Positions 46,658 through 58,257 of a stretch of DNA of 58,257 nucleotides are shown here, one piece after another. Both the position numbers and the translations under genes were made by a program. The DNA lies in contig NW_001865051.1 of assembly GCF_000002865.3 (NCBI RefSeq), forward strand, positions 927,808 to 986,064, given 5' to 3'. The notes under the pieces were generated by a model, which did not search any database, was not told where the DNA came from, and saw only the letters and a list, made by a program, of their open reading frames with translations. This DNA comes from Monosiga brevicollis MX1. Taxonomy: Eukaryota > Opisthokonta > Choanoflagellata > Craspedida > Salpingoecidae. The number at the start of each line of letters is the position of its first letter. Positions within the stretch are counted from its first letter, which is position 1.

Positions 46658-49600
46658 TTATAGATGCTTCCCATCAATGGTCAGGCGACGTTCTGGCATG
46701 CGTGCCATGATGCGCGTGCGATATTCCTTTTGTTGCGCCAAAGGATTGCCCTATACCAAACACGCATCACCACCATCGTCATCAATCAGAATGAGGATGG
46801 GTGAAAAAAAAAAAAGGTGCAATGATGACCCAATGCTTGCTGACCTCTAGCAACAAGGATCTCAGCAGCGGCAAGTTAATCAGAGCAGCACATGCGGACT
46901 CCGAGGCCAGGCGATTATGGCGCACATCCAGCTTCTGCAGATTCCCCAGACGCTCCAAGCCTACATCGTCGCTCATTGTCGCAAAGTGAGCAACCCTGAG
47001 GGAATGTGTACTTGGGGCTAAGAGTTGTCGACGACCATCAACTCCATTCTCGCACCTTTGAGGGAGGATAGGAAATTGTGAGCCAAGCACAGCTCAACAA
47101 GGTTGGGCGCCACCACAGAAAAATGTGACGCGGAGCGCGGAGGCATCCAAGCACTGTGGTTCGCGGAACGCCATGCAACAACCGTGTCAGCAAGTTTGTG
47201 CGATGTCAGGCCAAGCCGATTTGAGACATTGCAAATAAGCAAACATTACTACCTGCTGGCTTCGCTGGTGATGCTCGCACGACGACCATTGTAGTAGTTG
47301 GGACGCGCAGGCATGGCCACGTCACCCCTCGAAGTTGTCACGCTCGAGTTTGAGGACACGAGTGAGTCCGCACGGCGTCGGTTCAAGGATGCACTGTGCA
47401 GCATGGCGTCCACTTGACCGCCCGACGTACGGCCAGGGCTTTGGCCTGTAGCTTCTGCCGAGCTGGTGCGTAGGCTTGATGAAGAATTGCCACTAGTGTG
47501 CTCCAAACGTCGGTCTTGCTGTTCTTGACGCGCCAACGCAGCCGAGGCTGCCACGACCTGTTGTACGGCCTCGGTCATGATCAACGATCCTGAAACCTGT
47601 TGCACCCCGGACAAAGAATGGGAGGCATGAACGACAGGGCACACTCAGCGACCATAAAAATAGAGCTGAGGTTGATTGTTGATTGCGAGCGTGTTCGTAC
47701 CTCCTCATCGCTGCTGTCGGCCAAAAAGTCATCTGAATCATCGTCGGCTGCGACAAGTCGCTGGCTTGAGGACGTGGACGTGTCAAGGAGCTGGAAGTAT
47801 GCAAGCAACAGGCATGATCAGAGGGAAGTTCCACGAGAGCAATAGTAACCCAGGCGAATGATCACGCAAAAAGAGAGTCGGACAAACCGACCAAAGAATC
47901 CAGCTGCTCCGCAGTGTCCTCTACTGGAGTCTCGTGGTAATTGGCAATGACGCGTTTGGATGAAATGCGGCGAGGCTGCGCCGTGCGTGCTGCAGCCAGT
48001 TCACTCAGTGCCGATGAGGCCCTGCAAGGAGGGGCATGCAGTGAGACGGCATGGGTGGGTGGAATTGATTCAAGTGGTTGCAAGTTTTGCTTGAAACATT
48101 TGCTTGATACATGATCCCCACATACGTTGAGACATGGATTTGGCGAGACTGGGGGGCCCGCGCGGGGCTGGAACGGGTTGAAGAGGGGGGTGAGTATGCA
48201 GGAGAGGTGCCAAGCGCGGCGGGCTCGGTGGGTGCTTGCTGGCGCAAACGCTACCACACAAAATAGCAACGTACATGCCGGGATGTCAAGTCAAGTGAGC
48301 GTGTCACGGCATCCAAACTACACGCAACCAGGGATGCCATACCTCAGCACGTTGTCGCTGCAGCTCGTCCAAGGGTGCATCGGGATTGTGGGTGGAAATC
48401 AAATGGGGAGCATCGTAGCTGCGATTTTGACGTGGGAAAAAAAAGCGCGGTTAGCCGAGGCGCACACCAGCGACGGGATACCGCTATCTGAGCTCTTGCG
48501 TTGACGGGCGCTCGGATCAAAACAGCATCATCAGCACTCCTTGTCAGCACGCCTGACCTTGGAGGCGCGGTGTTTGCGGGGGTCGGCATAATGACGGGGG
48601 GGGCAATAGCTGCATCGTCAACACTGCTCGGTTGACGTTGGAGACGAAGCTGCTGGCGCACCGTTTCCCGGGCGGCCACTGCGGCACTGCTGGCATTGCT
48701 GCCACCTGTGGCTCGCCTGGGACTTTCTGCTGCACTGCACGGTGGTAGCAGGGTATAACTGTGAGGCAAGCGAATCGCTACCGATACGCAGCAGCCCCTT
48801 TGGAGGTGAAGCGCTTTGACTGCAGGCTAGAAAAGGACAAGGGATTATAAGAAGCATTTGAGGAAAAAAAGGAGATCGAGGCATACCTGCGTCCGGCTAC
48901 CGATTTTGCCGAGGGGAAAGAAGCCACCCTAATTGAAAAACACAAACAGGAAAGAATAAAACGGCTCGTGTGAGGCGACATAGGGGCATGTGACTCTCGA
49001 TACATGGACGGGTGGTCACTCGATGATCGCACTCTTCATCCCCGATGGTTGGTGCAATCATGCTGGTGATGATGTTGTTGGAAAGATTGAGCCGGGTCAA
49101 ATGCTCCAATACAAGCCCCTACACCAGATCGCAGAGTGAGCTTGCTTTCTGATGCAAATTCAAACGGGAGTGGCCGAACGAACCTTGTACAGCCAATGAT
49201 TGAGGTTTTCAATCTGATTACTGGAAAGATCGAGAACTCGAAGACCGAGCGTGAGCTCTAGACAGTGGGGGTCGACACCGGATATCCTAAGCGATCCGAG
49301 CGGCAGCCGGATAGAAAGAGTTGAGTCTGCTGATTTGCACCCCCAGCGTTCAAGGTCGTTGGTTCATGTTCTTACTCATTGTGCGAAATATCAAGACTAC
49401 GCAGGCTGTGCCAGGGCCGCACGACCGTATGGTGTTGTGCAAATCGCGAAATTTGAGTTGCTCGCCAAGATTCTGCTTGACTACGCGACGGCAACGCAAG
49501 CGGATGGCAGTGTAAGGTGACACAGCAGGCGCGGACGCGAGGTGTCTCCATGAAAGCGGGCGGTCTGTTGGGTAGAACTATGCTGATGGCAGCACGCGGA

Positions 49601-51041
49601 AGGGCCGATACCAACCTGGAGTTGGCTGTGCTGGGATCCTTGTGTCGTGTTGCAATGGGATCGCGCAACAGTTGCCGCATGTTTGATAGTTTGGCGTGGA
49701 TGCAGCTATTCGGATGACGTCGTGAGGGTACGCTGGCAGGAACCCAGAATGCTGGGTTCTTAACCACGACCGGTGCTTGAACCAAGGTATGCTTACCGAA
49801 GAGCCTCAAGATTGCTGTGCACGGCGCTCAAGCCACGCAGCTTACTGCCGAGGTGGTGCGAAAGCTGGCGTGGACCAAGAGGCAGGGATTGAATGAGTGA
49901 GCCGAGTGTCCATTTCTGAGAGCGGCTGCACACGAGTCGGTGGCCCCACCTCCAGGATGTGCAGGGACCCAAAGATGGAAAGGTCGATGAGCGTACTATC
50001 GATGGGTTGAACTGTGGGGATACAATCGCAGCCGATCGGTCAAATCTGGCAGAGTCTGGTGAAGGCTCACAGCAATGGTAACGGCCCAAAGTAGAACCCA
50101 CCATCCTTTGGGCCTATGCTCGGATCGCGACGAGGATGGATGCAGACGTGCTTGACCTTTTGAAGAAACTCATACAGGAAGGGCAAATCGTCTGGGTTTC
50201 CATACGTGCTGGGGTCGCTCGTCATGCGGCTCTTGGGCACAACCGCATCCATGGGCAGCAGGCGTCGTCGGGCAGCACAGCGACACTGATTGGGTGTGAG
50301 GCGAAAGGGTGTCTGTTGCTGCAAAAGCTCGTGGGAGTGTCGGCGAAAATGTGCAGAGAGCTTGGCGGCCACGGCCACAACATCATGCTGATACACTTCG
50401 AGAAACTGAGCGCGGTGCGGGTGGCACGGCACGTGAGAAGTGATCGGGACCAGTTTGGAAAGGTCGCTGCCGGCAAAACAATGAGGCAAGGCAGAACAGA
50501 AGAAAGGATCAGGCATACCTTGAGTAGGGGTACGGCAAACGCTAGGTCTTCATGGCCGTGGATCAGGCGTTGAAGATAGGCTTGCAAGGATTCTCGGCGC
50601 GCGAGCACCACACTGGCCGAAAGACCTCCTGTAAGCGTGCATGACGTGGGGTTGCGGGTAAGATTCAGACCAAGATGGCAGAGCAAAGAACATTTTTGGT
50701 GAGTCGTCAAGAGGAACAGGATGCGCGCAATGGTTGGACTCACCCGTGAGACGCTTGGCTGGCAAGAGGCTCTTCTTGACGAGTTTGAGGCGGAGGAGCT
50801 GCTGGTGCAGCTCATTAAACTGGCTGAAGCGGCGAACCAGGGTCCACTGTTCTGAGGCCGTCGCCACAGCAATTTCATAAACCTGTTTGAATTAGGTGCC
50901 AGTGCAACAGAAAGAGTGAGATATGCCTTTGCAATCAAGGCGCTCTGCCACGCAGTATGGCTCGGGCCACAAACGCACGACGTGGGGGCTCGGAAGGGAT
51001 CGCATGCTCGTTGAAATGATGGATATGTCGCGCACGCGCAT
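46658..51041 (-). CDS. NISCH: Nischarin-like PX and leucine-rich-repeat protein
   Basis: Read on the minus strand, exon 51041-50979 (MRVRDISIISTSM, ending PHV) joins exon 50882-50746 (VYEIAV, then WTLVRRFSQFNELHQQL and LLPAKRLTG), and the next exon near 50630-50516 continues LSASVVLARRESLQAYLQRL. Together these make a complete PX domain, which binds phosphoinositides on endosomes. Following exons give FLEVYQHDVVAVAAKL, as after the PX domain in nischarin, then leucine-rich repeats (SLRSLDISHNE, LRVLDLSSNQIENL, LTRLNLSNNII). A Ser/Thr-rich, acidic, probably unstructured region (about 48700-47250) follows, then more repeats (LVELCLAHNFLSSL, LQKLDVRHNRLAS) and a closing cap EYRTRIMARMP, with the stop at 46660-46658. 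Exons in the middle were not all placed, so the total length is not given. PX plus leucine-rich repeats is characteristic of nischarin/IRAS. Confidence 0.75.
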
Positions 51042-51720
51042 CTCTTGTCGAAACCGACGTTCTTCTTCATCTAAACAGCCATTGCAATCGTGAGTTGGCC
51101 ATCAAGCTCCTCTCTCTATCAAGCCCTGGCCTTCTTCTCAGTGCAAGCCATCGCCTCTCCAGAAAATTTGGCCAGCCAAATCGTAGGCTTCCTCCCCGCC
51201 CGGCCCCCGCGGCCCGTCATTCGTCATAGATCAAGCCTCAACGCATGCAAGAGCCAACCACACCCCCAGCACAATCTCATACTTTGCATAGATTGTGGTG
51301 TCAACCCCCATCCTCCACTGCTGCCACCACCGCCGCCGCCTCCACCGCCGCCGCCGGCGGGCAGGGCGTCGCTCAACGAGGTCATCTCGAACAGAAAAAT
51401 AAAATAAAATAAATTTGAAAACCAAAAAAGTTGATGACGTTGTTGTAGCTCTGATTTAGAAGTAAAATACTTTATATTTATAAGGCAGAGATGGCCTCAA
51501 GCCGGATAATGATAAGTATAATAATACATGTAATAGGAATAACAGCAACCCCATTGACTGTGGTGCTCTTCGAAAGATGCGCGGCATGCATGCGGCTGGG
51601 CGCTGGGTCAGAGGCGTGAAAGTGGCTCTCGGGGATGAGAAAGGAAAAGAGTCGACTTGAAGGAGCGTTAGAATATTGACGCGTGCCATTCATCAACAAA
51701 AGAGGGGGGTGGAGGCGGTG
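51042..51720. other. Space between two minus-strand genes, with CCG repeat
   Basis: Holds the 3' flank of the SET gene and the likely promoter of the nischarin-like gene. A CCG/CCT-rich run lies at about 51310-51362, and an AT-rich stretch at about 51395-51485. No gene recognised. Confidence 0.55.
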
Positions 51721-52554
51721 TTACCAGATGGTGAGTGGTAGAAAGCCTCTGCAAGTTGGAGCACCACAGCGGCAGGGCTTGGCGCTCAAGGCCAACTCGG
51801 GGGCCGTAACGTGGCGTTTGTGACGTGGGGCGCCCGTGTCGGTATCTGCAGGTAATGTGGTGGCAATTTTGGCGCTTGGTGGCGCGCCGCCGTAGTCAAA
51901 GGTGAGCTCCGTCTCCGCAGGAATGTCGGTGAGGGCGAAAAAGGCCAGGCGTGGTACAAAGCCAAGCCGAACGGGCCGCAGCTCAAGGTTTGGCGCACAG
52001 CTGTGATTGATGAAGCGTGTGAGATTGCCGTACTCTTTGGCATCGACCGCCGTGGTGAGAACGCCGCGTTGCGTGTGCTCGCGCAGAACGAGAAGGTAGG
52101 TGTGCACGGGACTGACTGCGTCTGCAGCAGAATCTCGGGCTCGGGCGGTGGCAACATTCACAAGCTGGCCGGTATAATGCCCCACATAGGTACCGACGGG
52201 GATGCGAGTGCCGGTTAGGAGCCCATGTCCCCGCTCTGAAGTCCACACGAGACGAATATCCAGCGCCGTCGGTTGTTGTGTGGTACGGCCAGCACGGCAT
52301 GTAGCTACGTCACAGGCACAATTGTCGTTGCACTCGTAGTAGCGCGCTCGTCCATTACAAAGGCACGAACAGGTCTCCGGCGCACAAGGCCCCGTGCAAC
52401 TGCAGCCCGAGTAAACATTATTCCGGCCCTGCAAGCGAGCAGGCAGCATCACTTCGTCCACGCTCGTGTAGGGTGCCGGTGTCGGCATTGGCTGCGTGAC
52501 AGCATTCCCATCATCACCTTTGCCGGCCTCGCTGCCCCGCACCACCTGGTCCAT
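51721..52554 (-). CDS. SET-domain histone-lysine methyltransferase (SUV39/SETMAR-like)
   Basis: One uninterrupted exon of 277 residues from the first in-frame ATG (MDQVVRG). The frame stays open upstream to 52638 and beyond but contains no earlier ATG before a stop, so either this ATG is used or a short upstream exon is spliced on. A Cys-rich pre-SET module (CSCTGPCAPETCSC, then ECNDNCACD and C) binds a zinc cluster in this family. The SET core has GHGLLTGTRIPVGTYVGHYTG for AdoMet binding, RFINHSCAPNL, and ELTFDYG with the catalytic Tyr. A post-SET CRCGAPTCRG motif follows. This order is that of H3K9 methyltransferases of the SUV39 group; the CTGPCxPETC spacing is closest to SETMAR. No chromodomain is seen. 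It should act on chromatin in the nucleus; the target residue is inferred from family. Confidence 0.88.
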   Translation of the reverse strand: MDQVVRGSEAGKGDDGNAVTQPMPTPAPYTSVDEVMLPARLQGRNNVYSGCSCTGPCAPETCSCLCNGRARYYECNDNCACDVATCRAGRTTQQPTALDIRLVWTSERGHGLLTGTRIPVGTYVGHYTGQLVNVATARARDSAADAVSPVHTYLLVLREHTQRGVLTTAVDAKEYGNLTRFINHSCAPNLELRPVRLGFVPRLAFFALTDIPAETELTFDYGGAPPSAKIATTLPADTDTGAPRHKRHVTAPELALSAKPCRCGAPTCRGFLPLTIW

Positions 52555-53831
52555 GTCCAGCTCAATGCAAGACGACTCTTCCCCTCGCCTTGCACCGACG
52601 CCTGCCCTGCCCCTCCCCGTCGTCGTTCTCGCCGCCAACTTGTGAATGCCACACGACGTGACATCAAAATGATGACATTGTTATCTGACATTCTGACAAT
52701 GAGCTGATCTGTCTGACAATGATCCAAGCGATGCGCGTCGATAGTTTCGGCGATGTCTCGGCGGATGGGTGAGAGGACCTTGTCACCCTCTATCACCCTC
52801 GGATCGATGGTTATACTGGCAGTTTGTTTGATTGCGTGCCACCGCCGCTCCGGTATGGTCTGCTTGTCGACGCTGACATGTTGTTATGATGCTTCGCATT
52901 TCATCTGCCGTGGAACATTGCGCGTGACCGTTGTTTAGGGAAGTGGTGGCTGGTTTGGATTCTCATTTGGGTATCGACATCAGACGAGTAGAACAATGCC
53001 AGAGCCGTGTCGGTCACGGTGATAGACGCACGGCGAATGAGGATACAATGTCATGTCAAGCATAGCGAACACTCTAGGGACAACAACTCCAGAGCAAAGG
53101 CACCGAGGCCAAAGCAACAAACCCGAACAGCATGCCCAAAAGCACAAAGTGGAGGGTGGCCTGCAATCATATGAGCATTCCCATCATCAAAAAAGAAAAT
53201 TTAATGGCCCTTAGCAAATGAATTTGTTGTGGTGACAGAATTGGCCTTGATTCTGCAATTGTGAGTGGATCACCGGTCGACGAATTCGTCTCTGTGTATC
53301 ACATATTGACGGCCGTCCCACGACGCCCGGGCACGAATGGGTTGCTGTGTTCGGTCACAACAATCAGCAGCAGCGCAACTCACGGCTTTTGGAACTCTTA
53401 CGACTTGATGCGACCACTGCTCGCACACTGCCCCACACATCATGCGGAGCGTCATCTGACGTGGTCGCCGTGTGGCTGTAAACGCCATCTGTCTTATAAT
53501 GGTGGGTGGTTCTCGTGATTGGGTGGTACAGGCGCGAGCAATGCTCTCGTGTATCACGGTTCCCACACACTCTCACACAGAGCCGCCCACCAACGCCCTC
53601 TGCCTCTATGCCTGCCTTGAGCCGAGATCCCCCTCTGGTACAATCAAAACAAACCCCCTCCCCCCCAAAAAAAAGAAACGCCACACTCGACGGCTTGTGG
53701 ACGGAAGCGCTTTGACGCTGACCGCCTGCCCTCACCTGGGGGCTCGAGCCGCCTCGGGGTATTTTCCCCCAAAGCGCCCCGTGGTTACCTTTCTCTTTCT
53801 ACTTTGAGTATCATCACCCGGCTTCATACTC
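52555..53831. other. Divergent intergenic region between the SET and JmjC genes
   Basis: About 1.3 kb, probably holding promoters for both divergently transcribed genes; part of the first 84 bases may be coding for the SET gene. Open frames here are unconvincing. A C-rich tract (about 53657-53667) and scattered homopolymers are present; no RNA gene seen. Confidence 0.5.
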
Positions 53832-56800
53832 ATGCGTGTGCTACACCCAGTGCGTCGGCTTTGCCGGCGCCCGCGATCGTCGTGCTCAAACAAAACATCA
53901 ATGTTGCTGCTGGCTGCCTTTGTGACCCTGTTGGCTCACATCGCCCAAGGCTTACCCGTGACGGATGACGCCATGGCAAAACTGCTGGGATCAAACAGCA
54001 CCCATTTTGTGCGCGAAATTTACGGACAGCGGCACGCCATCTTCCCTGCTCCGCTCGCGCCCACGGACAATTGGCTCGCTCGCGATCCGCTCTTGAATTC
54101 GTTTGCGGCCGAGGCCGATCTCAACCGATCGCTGGCCACACTGGTCAACCTTTACGGACGCAGCCAAGATGCAATCGCTTTTCGTGACCGTCACGCTGCT
54201 AATGTACCACTTGATACACTCCTGGAGCGCGTGTCCTTGGAACACCTCTACGACTACCTCGTCCAGCACGGCTATTCGGTGGTGATCCGTGAAGAGTATT
54301 TTCCCACATACACCCAAACAAGCCTTGAAGAGCTGATTCAGACGGCTTTTGGCACCTCGACCGTCACCTCGCATGTGTATCTCTCGGGCAGCGAGGCTCA
54401 TGCTCTCAACCCCCACACCGATCCGTATGTCATCCGGGCACCTTGAACGCGCTTGAATCACCTTGACCCGCAATTAACCCTGGTCCCCCAACGTGTTGAT
54501 AGTTACGACGTACTGGTCCTGCACCTGCATGGCCAGAAGCATTGGACCGTCTGTCATCCGTTGGATTCCAGCCCCGAGTGGGCCGATGCGTCCCAAGCTC
54601 AGCTGGCCCAGCTCTTTGAGATCCAGCGCAAGAGTGTCGACGGTCAGGCCAATGCTTTCACCGTGTGGTCTTTCGCATCACGTCCTTGAAAATCGCAGCT
54701 GACCTCTACCCCACCATTCTCCATGTGTGTGTTAGGCTGCACAAATTTTGACATTGCAGAGACGGACAAGATGCGCTGCGAGCATTTCACCCTCAGTCCA
54801 GGCGATGTACTCTACCTGCCAAAGTCCACCATCCACTTCGCCACAACATCGCCCAACACAACTACCGCGCATATCACCTTGTCCTTGGAGCGACAGGGCC
54901 AATCTTGGATTGATCTCGTCCGCCGTGCATGTGCGGTCCTTGACAACCAGGCTTGCACCGTTATCGAGAGTACCCTTGCCTCGCTAGAGACTTCGCCCTC
55001 TGGCCTCCGCTGGCTTGAGCTGGCCACGTTTCCCACGGACGAGCCGTGTCAGATGGCCCAAAAGCGCCTACTTGGTTTCGAAAAGGACTCTCTGCGTACG
55101 CTCGTGGCCCAGGACCCACAACTCAGCTTCACCTACGTGACCTCCAAGGATATCTTGACCACCCTTCAGCGCTTGGCCAGCTGCACCGCCTCTTTGGGTT
55201 GGGATTCGCGAGAACGTGAAGTAACTCTTGAGGGCCTTCTCACCAACCCAGCAACCCATTACGACGTACGCTCCGCACATGCTTGTGTTCGTCTTGGCGA
55301 CTGCCGAATACGCGCACTCACAATTGACCCATCGGCAGATTGTCGAACGTCACCGCCGCTCGGCTCCCTGGACGGCACCCGGCAATTCTCTTGGTGGCTC
55401 TTGCAATGGTTGTGTCTACTACGAGTGCACGTATGTTCAACACGTTGCATTTTTTTTTTTTTTTTTGCTTTGCCAGTCGGGCGGCCACCTCACGCTATTT
55501 CAAAATGCTACTACTGCAGTAATGCCTGCGCCAGTAGCTGCAACAGCTATGTATGTCTTTTTTCAAGCCAAGCTGCAGAAAAATAAGCAGGCGTCAACTC
55601 ATCAGCGTACCTTGGCTCTCGCCAAATATAGGGCTGCAATGGCGGTTGTGACAGTAGCTGTGACAATAGCTGCAGCTTTTGGGTACGCCAAGGCACACCA
55701 GAGGCTTGTCCAATCACTTGAAATGATATTGTCGAGCTTTATTGTATTCATACTGACCCCCGGCGCCTCTTGCTTTCCTTTCATAATTAGGGAAACAGTT
55801 GCAATAGCGGGTGGGTATTTGGACCTCTTGAAAGTGACTAAGGTCTTAACTTACTTTGAAACCCCGCGCGCCTGTGACAGTTGTGACAGTAGCTGCGATG
55901 ACTCATGCTCCACCAACTGTGCCACCTGCACGGGAGGCTGTGTATGTTCTATGTGTCCAAGTTGCCGGCTTGCAAAGCACGTGAAAACGAACAATGACTG
56001 CCTCCACCACCGACTGTTCGCCATGTTACGAATAGAACTCGGGCAAGACGCGATGCAGCTCCTGCAATTGCCGCGCTGGCCACTACTTTCAGGGGGGTAA
56101 CAGTCTCAACATTGCCACCAGCGGGTGTCGAGGTAGGCGCTCGTGAAATTACGCATGTCCTTTGCATTTCATCATCACGACTCAATGCACCAGATCTCTC
56201 TCATCTTCTGAACAGATTGCACAGCTGGAAAATATCAAGATCAGACAAGCCACTTGTCACTTTCTTGCAAAAACTGTGCAGCAGGCACATACAGTGGTAG
56301 CACGTCGCGCACAAGCCCGTGTTCAACCTGCCCCTCGGTGGGTAGTCGTGGAACAAAAGCATTCCCTTCCAATGCTCGAGAGTGTGATCATTTTCTAACC
56401 ACCTGTTATTGTCAACACCTTGCTTACCGGGGTTGACGATTGGTTTTCTTCCAGGGTACCTTTCAACCGTCCACGGGCGCCACATCATGCCTGTCATGCT
56501 CCAGTAGCGGCACCAAGTGCAACACGGGTCGCTACACCACAGGTTGTGCAGGCGCTTCCGCTGGAAGTTGCACGGCATGTGCAACCAACTACTATCAGTC
56601 TCAAAACAGTGTATACAAGACGGCCTGCACACAGTGCTCTACTTGCAATGCCGGTCAATCCTACACGTGCAACGCCAACTCAGGACTTGCATGCACGGTT
56701 TGTGTTGCTTAGAAAGAGTGAACAATACTGGCACAGGTGACAGCCTCACCCTTGCGCGCTTACATGATCTGGTCTCTGTAGGCATGTGGAGTGGGCACAT

Positions 56801-58257
56801 ATCAAGCTTCCAACGCCCACCGCAGCACCAGCTGTTTGGCTCAAAACACATGCGGAGCAGGCTCTTATTTTTCGGGTAACATCTTCTCGGCCGGCTCGTG
56901 CACCACTTGCAGTTACGGTACCTACATTGCCACCTCTGCCCACCGCACTACCTCGTGCACGCCGTGGCCCACCTGTCCGGCGGGCACCTTCAAGTCTGGA
57001 GCCACCACATCAAGTGGTGGCTCGTGTGCCGCATGTGGCAGTGGAACTTTTCAAACTACAAACAGTCACATCCTGACGTCTTGCTCTTCTTGCGCCGCCA
57101 CGGGCAAGGTCTGCGGCACTGGCCAGTATCAATCGGGTTGTGCTGGTCCATCTGCTGGTGCCTGCTCCTCCTGCCCAGCCAACACCTATCAAGCCTCTTC
57201 CTCGCACCGCCTGGCCAGCTGCACAAACTGCAGAACGTGTGGCAAAGGCCAGTATCTTGCCAATTGCGCTGGTGCCACTGGCCCGGGCATTTGTCAAGTG
57301 TGCAACTCAGGCACCTATCAGAGCCAAACTGCACACCAAGAACGCACCTGCCCATCCTGCGCTTCCTGCAGTCCGGGCTATTATCGTGACGGTTGCGGTG
57401 GTGAAAGCGCAGGAACCTGCGTTGCCTGCGCGAGCGGATTCTACCAAAGCCAGCAGGTCGGACTGCGTCAGCCTCTTTCCAAGCCCCGCATAGATCAAGA
57501 ATCCGCCTTCTCACACCTTGAATGCCTCTTTTGTGCGTATGTGCTTTCTCCACTTGTCCTCCTCTGCTTCTGCCCCACCACAATCGCAGACATACGCTAC
57601 ATCTTGCTACCCATGCCCTGGCTGCCCGAGTGGCTACACCCGCACTGGCTGTGGGGGCTCCGCAGAGGGCACCTGCGTGGGTCTAGTCTGCCCCGCTTTG
57701 CCCGCAGTCAGTAGCGCCGTGCTCACGTACAGCAATTCAGAGCGACGCTATCCCGTTATCGCAACGTTTGCGTAAGTGCACCTGCCGGCTCGTTGAGAGG
57801 CGTGTTGTCAGTCAGGCTTGCCTCGCGAGTAGCCTCATGTCGTTCCTCCTGTGTTGATCTTGATCCTGTTCCAGCTGTGTTGCGGGATTCGAGCAGACCG
57901 GTGGGGATGCAAGTCGCTCGTGCACACCGGCGCTGACCTGGGCAGGAGCAGAAATCATTTGCACCCGTGTCTCTTGTGGGGACCTGCCCGCGCTCAGCAA
58001 TGGCTTTGTGGACACGAGCGGTGGCGTTGATTTTGAGAGCGTGGCCACGTTTTCTTGCGATGAGGGTTATACCCGAAGCGGCCCGGCGAGCCGCACCTGC
58101 CAAGCCAGCGGCGAATGGTCCGGCTCCGCGCCCATGTGCGTGGCCTTACCTTGCCCATCCCTGCCCGTGTTTGCTCATGGGTCGGCGACTAGCTCGAGCA
58201 GCAACCCGATCGTGGGTGCGACCCTCACTTACGCATGTGATGCCGGCTACACTCTTT
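53832..58257 (+). CDS. Secretory JmjC oxygenase fused to Cys-rich repeats and sushi domains (3' incomplete)
   Basis: Fourteen exons keep frame to the window edge: 53832-54424, 54503-54642, 54736-55265, 55339-55430, 55520-55550, 55632-55682, 55791-55814, 55843-55941, 56036-56132, 56216-56337, 56455-56697, 56782-57456, 57590-57771, 57875 onward; about 1,087 residues seen. A clean leader begins at an internal ATG (53901, MLLLAAFVTLLAHIAQG), so 53901 may be the true start. Counting from 53832, the JmjC core resembles the ribosomal-oxygenase group: HTD (His195, Asp197), Lys210 in GQKHW for 2-oxoglutarate, and His278 in GDVLYLPKSTIH, so iron binding looks intact. Then come short CxxC-rich segments, repeated modules of the GCC2/GCC3 or TNFR-like type (CxxGTYQ pattern), and two complete and one partial sushi domains. 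A secretory 2-oxoglutarate oxygenase that modifies Cys-rich or other surface proteins is the natural inference. The weakest joins are the short exons 5-8. Confidence 0.72.
55520..55941 (+). other. Cluster of short Cys-rich exons inside the JmjC gene
   Basis: Exons of 31, 51, 24 and 99 bases encode short variants of one theme (CASSCNS, CDSSCDNSC, NSCNSGW, CDSSCDDSC). All four fit between the JmjC part and the GCC2/GCC3-like repeats without changing frame, and the exons of 51, 24 and 99 bases could each be skipped without a frameshift. The pattern suggests duplication of a small Cys-Ser-rich exon and possible alternative splicing. Confidence 0.5.

Noticed and set aside
1-58257. CRISPR arrays, bacterial operons, rRNA genes, or virus-like elements
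   Set aside because: No regular spacer-repeat units, no rRNA segments, and no reverse transcriptase, integrase or capsid-like frames were noticed; the intron-rich genes show a eukaryotic nuclear genome.

Overview
This 58,257-base window looks like nuclear DNA of a single-celled relative of animals, most likely a choanoflagellate of the Monosiga type. That is an inference from gene content and structure: many short GT-AG introns (mostly about 60-200 bases), secreted or membrane proteins with animal-like cysteine-rich and sushi modules, kinase and cyclase receptors, and moderate GC content. Two runs of 50 N (18540-18589 and 41450-41499) are assembly gaps.

Layout. At 14-1858 lies a glutathione S-transferase-like gene with a leader peptide and a proline/alanine/valine tail. 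From 4894 to 40508 there is a head-to-tail array of six receptor guanylyl cyclase genes (called A to F here), all on the + strand with a repeat period of about 6.0-6.1 kb. Each has 13 exons with almost identical exon lengths and intron phases, and its own leader peptide and stop codon. A truncated seventh piece lies at 15948-16312. Each protein has a leader peptide, a bacterial-type periplasmic binding domain of the PhnD/TtrS kind, a cysteine-rich stalk, one membrane segment, a protein kinase domain with its catalytic residues in place, a class III guanylyl cyclase domain and a variable tail ending in a PDZ-type C-terminus.

After the array come a complex I subunit gene (NDUFB8-like, 41589-42603), a gene joining an SPX domain to a six-pass DRAM/Frag1-type membrane domain (43602-46183), a nischarin-like PX plus leucine-rich-repeat gene on the minus strand (46658-51041), a compact SET-domain methyltransferase on the minus strand (51721-52554), and a long gene running off the right edge (53832 to beyond 58257). 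That last gene joins a leader peptide, a JmjC oxygenase domain, a series of cysteine-rich modules (some encoded by very short exons) and sushi domains.

The six receptors read as an expanded set of cGMP receptors: the outer domains have diverged, as expected for different ligands, while the cyclase exons are nearly identical between copies and appear mosaic, as expected from gene conversion. The most unusual points are the periplasmic-binding-protein ectodomain and the apparently active kinase domain on receptor cyclases, the conserved DSxV-type ends, the secretory JmjC protein, and the SPX-DRAM fusion. Exon limits were read by eye from splice signals, frame continuity and comparison between the six copies; no alignment or database search was run.
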